Assembly (NCBI GenBank): GCA_945867255.1 | Contig: CAMBHV010000089.1 | Coordinates: 1 to 6,270 of the forward strand | Reading direction: 5' to 3' | Source of the DNA: an uncultured Clostridia bacterium | GTDB taxonomy: Bacteria > Bacillota > Clostridia > Oscillospirales > Ruminococcaceae | DNA: 6,270 nucleotides | Shown: piece by piece, positions 1 through 5,585 of the stretch | Layout: each line of letters opens with the position of its first letter | Numbering within the stretch: the first letter of the stretch is position 1 | Made by a program: the position numbers and the translations under genes | The notes under the pieces: generated by a model | Databases searched by the model: none | Seen by the model: only the letters and a program-made list of their open reading frames with translations | Told to the model about the DNA's origin: nothing

Positions 1-999
1 ACATTGTGTTTATATACTTTCTTCTCTGCTGTACGCACAGCGGACGGCAACGTGCTGCGTGCCGCCAAGGACGCACACGGTATTTTGCTGGTGTTTGCCA
101 AGGCACTGCCTGCGGCGGTTGCAGCGGGCGCGGTGCTCATTGTGCTGGGCACGGTGTTGTCGCGGCAGCTTTCCCGTAGTTTTGTTGCGCCTATCGAGCG
201 CCTTGCCCATGATATGGACGGTGCAAATGGCGATGAAACAGCCGCTTACCCGGAACTGGTGCCTTTGATGGATACCATTCGCAGCCAGCACGAGGCCATT
301 GTGAAAAATGCGGATATGCGTCAGGAGTTTACGGCAAATGTTTCGCACGAACTGAAAACTCCTCTGGCGGCCATTTCCGGTTATTCCGAACTCATTGCCA
401 GCGGCATGGCAAAGGGTGAAGATGCCAAGCGCTTTTCTGAGGAGATTCATAAAAGTGCAGACCGTTTGCTCACCTTGATCAATGACGTAATCCGTCTGTC
501 GGAATTGGACGCGCAGGGTGTTGGCCGTGCCGGTGAGACGGTGGAGTTGCTGGCTATGGCCAGAGAATGTGCCGATTTGCTGGATTTTTCCGCGTCCAAA
601 CGTGGTGTTACGGTTACAGTGGAGGGAACGCCTGCACATGTGCGCGCGGCAAGGCGTGATGCCGAAGAGCTGATCTACAATTTGTGCGATAATGCAATTC
701 GCTATAACAAAGAGCATGGCAGCGTTACGGTCACCGTACACAATACACCGGCGGGCGCACGGCTGTGTGTGCGCGACACGGGTATCGGCATCGCGGAGCA
801 GCACCGTGAACGTGTGTTCGAACGCTTTTATCGCGTGGATAAAAGCCGTTCTAAGGAAACGGGCGGCACAGGTTTGGGCCTTGCCATCGTCAAGCACATT
901 GCCGCAGGCATTGGCGCGCAGCTTTCGCTGGAGAGCCAGGTGGGTGTGGGCACGACGATTACCGTGCAGTTTCCGCCTGTGCAGCAGGCGGGGCAGTAG
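1..999 (+). CDS. Sensor histidine kinase, PhoR/WalK-like (5'-partial)
   Basis: Membrane sensor kinase that autophosphorylates on histidine and passes the phosphate to a response regulator. The reading frame is open from base 1, so the start and most of the sensor region lie outside the window. Numbering residues from the codon at base 4: a short extracytoplasmic remnant (1-30), a transmembrane helix (about 34-53), a HAMP-like linker (54-105), the HisKA H-box with phosphoacceptor H115 in VSHELKTPL, then the ATPase domain with N-box (LIYNLCDNAIRYN, 223-235), G1 box DTGIGI (258-263), F-box (ERFYRVDKSRS, 273-283) and G2 box GGTGLGL (287-293). All catalytic boxes are intact and it ends normally at TAG. 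The order resembles Gram-positive PhoR/WalK kinases, whose response regulator gene usually lies immediately upstream; that part is not visible. The stimulus cannot be told. The family call is firm; the specific role is not. Confidence 0.95.
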   Translation, partial: TLCLYTFFSAVRTADGNVLRAAKDAHGILLVFAKALPAAVAAGAVLIVLGTVLSRQLSRSFVAPIERLAHDMDGANGDETAAYPELVPLMDTIRSQHEAIVKNADMRQEFTANVSHELKTPLAAISGYSELIASGMAKGEDAKRFSEEIHKSADRLLTLINDVIRLSELDAQGVGRAGETVELLAMARECADLLDFSASKRGVTVTVEGTPAHVRAARRDAEELIYNLCDNAIRYNKEHGSVTVTVHNTPAGARLCVRDTGIGIAEQHRERVFERFYRVDKSRSKETGGTGLGLAIVKHIAAGIGAQLSLESQVGVGTTITVQFPPVQQAGQ

Positions 1000-1064
1000 C
1001 TCCCCCCCATGCCTTGCGGCCACAGCCCGGGGTATCTGAAAGAAAATTTTTATTATTTGCACAA

Positions 1065-1113
1065 GCCATCGCGGCGGCTATATGCCTTGCCGCGATGGCA
1101 TTTGTGGCATATA
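1065..1113. other. Interlocked inverted repeats with H-type pseudoknot topology
   Basis: A perfect 11-bp inverted repeat (GCCATCGCGGC 1065-1075, GCCGCGATGGC 1089-1099) interlocks with a perfect 8-bp inverted repeat (TATATGCC 1079-1086, GGCATATA 1106-1113). The 5' arm of the second stem lies in the loop of the first, so the two can form together as an H-type pseudoknot with linkers of 3, 2 and 6 bases, or form as alternatives. CACAA (1060-1064) and TTGTG (1102-1106) could instead extend the first stem past a 2-base bulge. There is no T-run directly after the first stem, so it is not a standard terminator. It lies in the 3' untranslated region of the kinase. The repeats are seen directly; folding and function are inferred. 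Confidence 0.5.
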
Positions 1114-1155
1114 AAAGTGTGCGTTTTTTCTGCACACAGGATAGCACGATGTGCG

Positions 1156-1180
1156 CCGGACATTCCGGACATTCCGGACA
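1156..1180. repeat. 9-bp tandem repeat, about 2.8 copies
   Basis: The unit CCGGACATT occurs at 1156-1164 and 1165-1173, followed by a partial copy CCGGACA at 1174-1180. Two TCCGGA palindromes (1164-1169 and 1173-1178) lie inside it. It sits just before the terminator between the convergent genes. No function can be assigned. Confidence 0.8.
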
Positions 1181-1220
1181 AATAAGAAAAGCCTCGCCTG
1201 AAAGACGGGGCTTTTTTCTT
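1181..1220. terminator. Bidirectional rho-independent terminator
   Basis: GCCTCG (1191-1196) pairs with CGGGGC (1206-1211), including one G-U pair, around a 9-base loop. On the plus strand a run of six T follows (1212-1217). On the minus strand the stem is followed by TTTTCTTATT, and the flanking A and T tracts can lengthen the stem. It lies between the stop of the plus-strand kinase and the stop of the leftward membrane-protein gene, so it can end both transcripts. Confidence 0.85.
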
Positions 1221-1289
1221 ATACCTCAAGGGCGTATGCGGCCGCAGGCAGACAAAATGGCTTTTTCAAAAGCAACACCGTGCAAAAGC

Positions 1290-1778
1290 TCATAAAAGGC
1301 CGTGTTCTTGCAGCGCCTGGCGAAATTCCCGATAGCCTGTGCAGGCAAGGGGAACGATGCACACGGGCCGATCGTTCTGATACAAAATCAACCCTCGCCG
1401 GCAGGTTTCCCGCGCACGGTTTAGCTGCGAAAAGCGCAGGGCAACAGGCCTTCCAAAGCATGGCGTCACACGCAATATCTCATCGTCAACCACAAGCCGG
1501 AAGCGACTGGCGGCCAGGGCACATATTTCAACCAATACCACACAGGTGGCAAGAACGCCGGTAAGCGCCCTTCGGTCAGGTGCATTTGTTACAGCACAAG
1601 AAAGTGTCATCAGGGCAAACAAAACCGTAAGGAGATGCAGGCCGCCCTGATAGATTCCAGACACATACAATGTTCCGGTACAAAGCCGACGCGCTGCGTG
1701 TATACGCCGAAGGCTCAGCGCCATGCCCACGGCGGGCAGAACAAACACAAGCAATGCCATCCATTTCATTGGTTTCAT
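1290..1778 (-). CDS. Small membrane protein, three TM helices plus PH-like C-terminal domain
   Basis: A 162-residue protein with no confident named family. Hydrophobic segments at about 7-23, 44-63 and 72-91 predict three membrane helices. The C-terminal part (92-162) is soluble and strand-rich, with a DDE turn near 98-100, FGRPVALRF (108-116), GLILY (129-133) and a closing amphipathic helix (YREFRQALQEHGLL). This pattern resembles the bacterial PH-like domain of YcxB-type membrane proteins, but only as a visual impression. The start used has AAAAGG only 3 bases upstream (1782-1787); in-frame ATGs at 1767-1769 (12-base spacing) and 1758-1760 are alternatives. The frame is also open upstream to 1925, but that would overlap the serine dehydratase gene. 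It begins 52 bases after the sdaAA stop with no terminator or clear promoter between, so it is probably the last gene of the sda unit. It stops at TGA. Confidence 0.7.
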   Translation of the reverse strand: MKPMKWMALLVFVLPAVGMALSLRRIHAARRLCTGTLYVSGIYQGGLHLLTVLFALMTLSCAVTNAPDRRALTGVLATCVVLVEICALAASRFRLVVDDEILRVTPCFGRPVALRFSQLNRARETCRRGLILYQNDRPVCIVPLACTGYREFRQALQEHGLL

Positions 1779-1830
1779 ACACCTTTTCGTGGGCCAGAAA
1801 GGCTGCGGCAAAAAATTTGTATCGAACGCT

Positions 1831-2766
1831 TTACCGGCATGCGCGGCACGCTGCACAGCCGGCAGCTTGTGTACCTTCGCCAAACACCTGCCGGAACAAG
1901 GCCTGCGCCGTGGGGGTGGCGGCAAGGCCGCCTTCGGCCGTCTCTTTCAGGGCAGCGGGCATGCTGTCACCCACGCGCTTCATGGCAACGATCACCTCGT
2001 CTGCCGGGATGGCGCTTTCTACCCCCGCCAAAGCCATTTCGGCACACGCATATGCAATGGCTGTGGCTGTAGCATTGCGTTTGATGCATGGGATCTCCAC
2101 AAGGCCAGCCACAGGGTCACACACAAGGCCCAACATACTTTTCAGCGTAAGGGCCACAGCCGAAAGCGTCATGGCGGGCGTACCGCCGCACAACTCTACC
2201 AAAGCGGCACTGGCCATGGCCGCAGCCGAGCCGCACTCGGCCTGACACCCACCCTGCGCACCCGCAAGGCAGGCGTTGTGAGCAATCACCATGCCTACGC
2301 CCGCGGCGCAGAACAAAGCCATCACACACGCGTGTTCAGAAAGGCCCAGCGTTTCCTCGGCGCTGAGCACGGCCGCGGGCAAAATCCCGCACGAGCCCGC
2401 CGTGGGTGCTGCCACGATGCGGCCCATGGCCGCGTTCCATTCCGAGACAGCAAGTGCTTTTGTCAGTGCGGCCGAAAGTGCAGGCCCACATAGTTTTGCG
2501 CCACCTTCCAGTGATTGGGCCATGCGGTGGGCATCGCCTCCGGAAAGGCCGCTGGCGCTTTTTACGCCGGGCGCAAGGCCCTGGCGCACGCTTTCGCGCA
2601 TCACAAGAAGGTTTTCCTGCATCTGAGCATACAATGCCTGTTCGCTGCGCTCTGTGGTACATGCCTGTGCGGTAAGCACCACGGCAGAAATGGGGCGCCC
2701 TTGCGCCTCGGCTTCGGCGGCCAGTGCCGCCAAAGAATCAAAGTGAAGTTGTGTCAAGCAAGGCAT
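1831..2766 (-). CDS. sdaAA: L-serine dehydratase, iron-sulfur-dependent, alpha subunit
   Basis: Catalytic subunit of the [4Fe-4S] enzyme that converts L-serine to pyruvate and ammonia in the cytoplasm. Length is 311 residues from the ATG. Numbered from that ATG, visible family motifs are KSASGLSGGDAHRM (69-82), PTAGSCGILP (121-130), GGCQAECGSAAAMA (172-185), LVCDPVAGLVEIPCIKRN (214-231) and MKRVGDSMP (262-270). Cys174, Cys216 and Cys227 are spaced 42 and 11 residues apart, the same spacing as the three cluster ligands known in the Legionella enzyme (343, 385, 396). The C-terminus is odd: it ends in a Cys-rich tail with C304, C307 and C310. The beta-subunit gene lies just upstream with a 10-base gap, so the two are translated together. 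The start is uncertain: AAGGAG abuts the ATG at 2764-2766, while the in-frame TTG at 2755-2757 has an ideal 9-base spacing and gives a 308-residue protein. Function is secure. Confidence 0.96.
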   Translation of the reverse strand: MPCLTQLHFDSLAALAAEAEAQGRPISAVVLTAQACTTERSEQALYAQMQENLLVMRESVRQGLAPGVKSASGLSGGDAHRMAQSLEGGAKLCGPALSAALTKALAVSEWNAAMGRIVAAPTAGSCGILPAAVLSAEETLGLSEHACVMALFCAAGVGMVIAHNACLAGAQGGCQAECGSAAAMASAALVELCGGTPAMTLSAVALTLKSMLGLVCDPVAGLVEIPCIKRNATATAIAYACAEMALAGVESAIPADEVIVAMKRVGDSMPAALKETAEGGLAATPTAQALFRQVFGEGTQAAGCAACRACR

Positions 2767-2772
2767 CTCCTT
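2767..2772 (-). promoter_or_regulatory. Ribosome binding site of sdaAA (decides start)
   Basis: AAGGAG, read on the minus strand, directly touches the ATG at 2764-2766 with no spacer but is 9 bases from the in-frame TTG at 2755-2757. Normal spacing rules favour TTG as the true start. Confidence 0.7.
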
Positions 2773-2776
2773 TCCC

Positions 2777-3436
2777 TTACACGGGGGCCAGCAGAGTAAC
2801 GGCCCGTATATTGGCCAGCGCACGCACACGGGCGGCCACCACCTCATCCAACATGCCATCTACTTCAATGGTCATCACCGCTGTACCGCCTTTTTCGGCG
2901 CGCGCAAGCCGGAAGTTGCAGATGTTGACGCCCGCACGGCTCATTTCTTCCGTCACGGCGGCAATGGTGCCGGGGGCATCCAGGTGCACTACCACCAGCG
3001 CCGCATGCGCGCCGTCCAGTTCTACCGGCAGATCATTCACCTGCGTGACAAGGATGTTGCCGCCGCCCACGCTGGCACCCTGCATGGAAATATGCGCACC
3101 ACCTTCCCCCCACAGCTCTATGTGCGCTGTGTTGGGGTGTGCGCCGTCTATCTCGCCGGGGCGGATCTGTACGGCCAGGCCTGTCATTTCGGCCAGGGTA
3201 AGGCTTTCACGGATACGCGCGTCATCCGGCGCCATGCCCAGCACCCCGGCTACGATGGCTTTGTCCGTGCCGTGGCCACGATAGGTTTTGGCAAAGCTGC
3301 CGTGCAGAAGGATATCTGCCCGCACAGGCCGCTGGCCCAAAAGCGCACGGGCAATGCGGCCCAGCCGTGCGGCACCTGCAGTATGGCTGGAGGAAGGGCC
3401 TATCATCACCGGCCCAATGATATCGAACACATTCAT
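2777..3436 (-). CDS. sdaAB: L-serine dehydratase, iron-sulfur-dependent, beta subunit
   Basis: Partner subunit of the two-chain iron-sulfur L-serine dehydratase; 219 residues, normal for this subunit in Firmicutes. The N-terminal serine dehydratase beta domain carries GPSSSHTAG (13-21) and HGSFAKTYRGHGTDKA (45-60). The C-terminal part (about 146-218) is an ACT domain (LVVVHLDAPGTIAAVTEEMS, then INICNF-like and AVMTIEVD strands), a fold that often binds amino acids and may adjust activity. The start at MNVFDIIGPV is chosen because GGAG (3444-3447) lies 7 bases upstream and this is where the family begins; a longer in-frame ATG at 3466 has no such support. It stops at TAA, 10 bases before the alpha-subunit ATG. 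It is the first gene of the sdaAB-sdaAA unit, driven by the promoter at 3511-3539. Confidence 0.96.
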   Translation of the reverse strand: MNVFDIIGPVMIGPSSSHTAGAARLGRIARALLGQRPVRADILLHGSFAKTYRGHGTDKAIVAGVLGMAPDDARIRESLTLAEMTGLAVQIRPGEIDGAHPNTAHIELWGEGGAHISMQGASVGGGNILVTQVNDLPVELDGAHAALVVVHLDAPGTIAAVTEEMSRAGVNICNFRLARAEKGGTAVMTIEVDGMLDEVVAARVRALANIRAVTLLAPV

Positions 3437-3510
3437 GTGAACACTCCGTTCCGGGCGGCACGGCAAAGCGGAGGACAGCGCCCAACGCTTGTGTGCCCTG
3501 TTATGGCTCT

Positions 3511-3539
3511 ATTATACCACCGTGCGCCGCACTTTTCAG
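3511..3539 (-). promoter_or_regulatory. Promoter of sdaAB-sdaAA (extended -10)
   Basis: On the minus strand, a perfect -10 TATAAT (3511-3516) is preceded by TG in the TGN extended -10 position. A weak -35 CTGAAA (3534-3539) lies 17 bases upstream. The predicted start near 3504 leaves a leader of about 67 bases before the sdaAB ATG. No riboswitch is evident in that short leader. Confidence 0.7.
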
Positions 3540-3613
3540 CATCCAACCGTTAAAACCGGCACTGCCGCCTGAACCGGCGCCCCGCGGGCATAATGTGCGA
3601 GCGGTGTTACATA

Positions 3614-3650
3614 TGCCGGCTATGCTCTCAGGCAAGGTACACTGCCGGCA
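3614..3650. repeat. Inverted repeat TGCCGGC/GCCGGCA
   Basis: TGCCGGC (3614-3620) and GCCGGCA (3644-3650) can pair as a 7-bp stem with a 23-base loop. Each arm also contains the palindrome GCCGGC. It lies between the fba terminator and the sdaAB promoter. Apart from this, 3540-3647 holds nothing recognised. It may be a minor hairpin or chance in GC-rich spacer. Confidence 0.35.
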
Positions 3651-3683
3651 AAAGAAAACCCCCGTTTCATACAGAAACGGGGG
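3648..3683 (-). terminator. Rho-independent terminator of fba
   Basis: On the minus strand, a perfect 10-bp stem CCCCCGTTTC / GAAACGGGGG (arms 3674-3683 and 3659-3668) closes a 5-base loop and is followed by TTTTCTTTT (complement of 3650-3658). It sits 36 bases past the fba stop codon and separates fba from the sda unit. Confidence 0.92.
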
Positions 3684-3719
3684 CGAAAATCACCGGAGAA
3701 TCCGTACAGGGAAAATGGC

Positions 3720-4583
3720 TTACGCTTTGCCCACAGAACCAAACAGCTCCATTTTTTCCTTCACGGTAGCCTTGATGGCTTCTACGCCGGGGGCCAGCAG
3801 TTTGCGCGGGTCGAAGCCCTTGCCCTGTTTATCCTTGCCCTCTTCCACGTATTTGCGCACAGCCGCAGCAAAAGAAAGCTGACATTCGGTATTCACGTTG
3901 ATCTTGGAAACGCCCAGGCTGATGGCCTTTTTGATCATATCGGCCGGGATGCCCGTGCCGCCATGCAGCACAAGGGGAATGTGGCCGGTAGCTTCATGAA
4001 TGCGCTGCAGCGCGTCAAAATCCAGGCCCTTCCAGTTGGCGGGATACACACCATGGATGTTGCCGATGCCGGCAGCCAGGAAATCTACCCCAAGGCCCGC
4101 AATCTGCGCGCATTCAGCGGGATCCGCCACTTCACCGGCGCCAATCACGCCGTCTTCTTCGCCGCCAATGGCGCCCACTTCAGCCTCAATGGATGCGCCC
4201 TGTGCATGGGCAAGGGCAACCAGTTCTTTGGTTTTTTCCATGTTCTCTTCAATGGCGTAATGGCTGCCGTCGAACATAATGGAGGAGAAACCGGCTGCAA
4301 GGCATGCCTTTGCGCCTTCATAGGTGCCATGATCCAGATGCAGGGCCACCGGCACGGTGATGCCAAGGCTGTCCACCATAGCGTCCACCATGGCCGTTAC
4401 CGTTTTGAAACCTGTCATGTACTTACCGGCGCCTTCGCTCACGCCAAGGATCACCGGGCTCTGCAGCTCCTGAGCCGTTTGCAGAATGGCTTTCGTCCAC
4501 TCCAGGTTATTGATGTTGAAATGGCCTACGGCATAATGGCCGTCACGGGCTTTGTTCAGCATTTCCGTTGCGTTTACCAGCAT
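3720..4583 (-). CDS. fba: Class II (zinc) fructose-1,6-bisphosphate aldolase
   Basis: Cytoplasmic metal-dependent aldolase that splits fructose 1,6-bisphosphate into glyceraldehyde 3-phosphate and dihydroxyacetone phosphate, and runs in reverse in gluconeogenesis. Length is 287 residues, typical of the short Gram-positive class IIb enzymes. Visible features: the early VGHFNINNLEW motif (19-29), LHLDHGT (81-87) with likely proton-donor D84 and metal ligand H85, EAEVG (133-137), metal ligands H177 (NIHGVY) and H207 (LHGGTG), and NVNTE (229-233) in the phosphate-binding region. The start at 4583 is set by GGAGG (4593-4597) with a 9-base spacer; an in-frame ATG at 4590-4592 touches the GGAGG and is unlikely. 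A promoter (4670-4698) and a strong terminator flank it, so it is probably transcribed alone. Related family members act on tagatose bisphosphate or other ketose bisphosphates; aldolase in central glycolysis is the likeliest role, but substrate is not proven by sequence. Confidence 0.95.
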   Translation of the reverse strand: MLVNATEMLNKARDGHYAVGHFNINNLEWTKAILQTAQELQSPVILGVSEGAGKYMTGFKTVTAMVDAMVDSLGITVPVALHLDHGTYEGAKACLAAGFSSIMFDGSHYAIEENMEKTKELVALAHAQGASIEAEVGAIGGEEDGVIGAGEVADPAECAQIAGLGVDFLAAGIGNIHGVYPANWKGLDFDALQRIHEATGHIPLVLHGGTGIPADMIKKAISLGVSKINVNTECQLSFAAAVRKYVEEGKDKQGKGFDPRKLLAPGVEAIKATVKEKMELFGSVGKA

Positions 4584-4616
4584 AATAAGCATCCTCCGTT
4601 TTCTGTGGTGAGGGCA

Positions 4617-4656
4617 GGCGCCGGAACAATTAAGGCACGGGCGCCTTTGTCACAAA
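4617..4656. promoter_or_regulatory. Inverted repeats in the fba leader
   Basis: Two GGCGCC palindromes (4617-4622 and 4640-4645), extended by one A-T pair, can form a 7-bp stem with a 17-base loop in the predicted fba leader. Next to it, TTTGTCACAAA (4646-4656) is an 11-base palindrome around one central base, a few bases downstream of the predicted transcription start. It could be an operator. No known regulator site is matched with confidence. Confidence 0.3.
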
Positions 4657-4669
4657 ATTAACTAGCTTT

Positions 4670-4698
4670 AGTATATCGCAAGCGCAAGCCAAAAGCAA
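4670..4698 (-). promoter_or_regulatory. Candidate fba promoter
   Basis: On the minus strand, -10 TATACT (4670-4675, five of six consensus bases) is 17 bases from a weak -35 TTGCTT (4693-4698). The -35 directly adjoins the stop codon of the upstream sdpI-like gene. Predicted transcription starts near 4663, giving a leader of about 80 bases. No terminator is seen between the sdpI-like gene and this promoter, so some read-through is possible. Confidence 0.5.
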
Positions 4699-5475
4699 CT
4701 AGGAACCGCGCTTGTTTGCGTGCACTTTTTTGTACAAAATATACGAATATCCCAGCGGAACAACAACGATCACCGCCAGCACAACGCCGGTTGCTGCATG
4801 AAGCGCACGCGCAGGCAGCACAAAACTCAGCACGGCCACACACAGCCCGCCGAAAAACCACAGCGGCCCGGCAAAACGGTGGGTCTGCCGCCAATTGTTT
4901 TCGTCTGCAAGGGCCCATGGGGTACGAATGCCGCAGAAGTAATTATGATGAAACTTCGGCATGAAATTGCCTATAACGCAGAACAACAGGCCCACGGCTG
5001 TTATGACAAGGCGGGAAAGCTGCATGCGGCTGAACGGTTCAGGGAAAAACGCGGCTGTCAGCACAAGGCACACCGCCCCCAGATAAACTAAGGCAAAACA
5101 CAGCCGCATTACGGCATATGCCTTTGCGAACTTCAAGTAATTATCACGATGTGGATCCACGCGCGGAACTATCGCCAGAAGTACAGCCAGTGCTGGCCCA
5201 AATGCGCACATAACCAAAAACTCTGTTTTAGTGCCCATGCGGCTCACAATGCCATCTAAACCGAACTGCATGGGCAATTGCTCAGGCAATATGCGCCACA
5301 AAATAAGGCACACGGCCAGCGGCGCCAAGCTAAACGCCCAGATCAGCGCCTTCATCACGCGCCCCGCACTGTTTGGCTGCGGGGCGCAGGTTTGATTTTG
5401 CCCTTTCCTGTATGCATGCATAGGCGCATGCTCGGATGCGGATGGATGTGTATTATTTATTATCCTTTTTTCCAT
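4699..5475 (-). CDS. sdpI: SdpI-family membrane protein (DUF1648 plus SdpI domain)
   Basis: Polytopic membrane protein of the SdpI type. In Bacillus subtilis, SdpI confers immunity to the SdpC killing factor and sequesters the repressor SdpR at the membrane. Length is 258 residues. A polar N-terminal stretch of about 40 residues is followed by TM1 (42-61), a DUF1648 motif LPEQLPMQFGLDG (63-75), TM2 (86-103), TM3 (122-142), TM4 (154-172), the SdpI signature GNFMPKF...NYFCGIRTPWAL...NWRQTHRFAG (169-203), TM5 (203-221) and TM6 (226-246), then a short basic tail. The start at 5475 has AGAGGG (5481-5486) 5 bases upstream. The internal ATG at 5353-5355 (residue 41) would put TM1 at the N-terminus as in many relatives but has a weaker site. 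It follows the SdpR-like repressor gene by 110 bases, the usual pairing. No toxin gene is visible, so a strict immunity role is inferred only from the family. Confidence 0.9.
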   Translation of the reverse strand: MEKRIINNTHPSASEHAPMHAYRKGQNQTCAPQPNSAGRVMKALIWAFSLAPLAVCLILWRILPEQLPMQFGLDGIVSRMGTKTEFLVMCAFGPALAVLLAIVPRVDPHRDNYLKFAKAYAVMRLCFALVYLGAVCLVLTAAFFPEPFSRMQLSRLVITAVGLLFCVIGNFMPKFHHNYFCGIRTPWALADENNWRQTHRFAGPLWFFGGLCVAVLSFVLPARALHAATGVVLAVIVVVPLGYSYILYKKVHANKRGS

Positions 5476-5585
5476 TGTTGCCCTCTGCTTGCCCTTCGTT
5501 TGCCCCTCCGCCGCTGGCCAGTGCCGGAAAATGGCTGTACCATGCGGTTTTTTGGCAGTGATTGTCTTGCCCCGTTTTTAGTTTG

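Noticed and set aside
10..1062. A 350-codon open frame on the minus strand opposite the kinase
   Set aside because: It mirrors a well-supported kinase frame; the predicted protein is rich in His, Arg and Cys, has no domain pattern and no ribosome binding site. It is a GC-driven shadow.
1117..1137. GTGTGC/GCACAC hairpin with internal T-run as a kinase terminator
   Set aside because: The T-run is in the loop rather than after the stem, so it does not fit a rho-independent terminator; the one at 1191-1217 does.
1014..1295. A 93-codon plus-strand frame with a hydrophobic N-terminus after the kinase
   Set aside because: It starts at TTG without a ribosome binding site, and it runs through the pseudoknot-like repeats, the tandem repeat and the terminator stem. 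Its hydrophobic stretch comes from the inverted repeat.
1723..2493. A 256-codon plus-strand frame opposite sdaAA, and similar long plus-strand frames opposite sdaAB and fba
   Set aside because: The opposite strand carries complete, motif-rich enzymes; these frames show no family features and no start signals.
3437..3510. A riboswitch (for example glycine) in the sdaAB leader
   Set aside because: The predicted leader is only about 67 bases and shows no conserved aptamer pattern or terminator-like expression platform.
5460..5543. A 27-residue basic peptide frame between the sdpR-like and sdpI-like genes, overlapping the sdpI start
   Set aside because: No ribosome binding site precedes its ATG, and its composition reflects the purine-rich spacer. 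A leader-peptide role cannot be excluded but is not supported.
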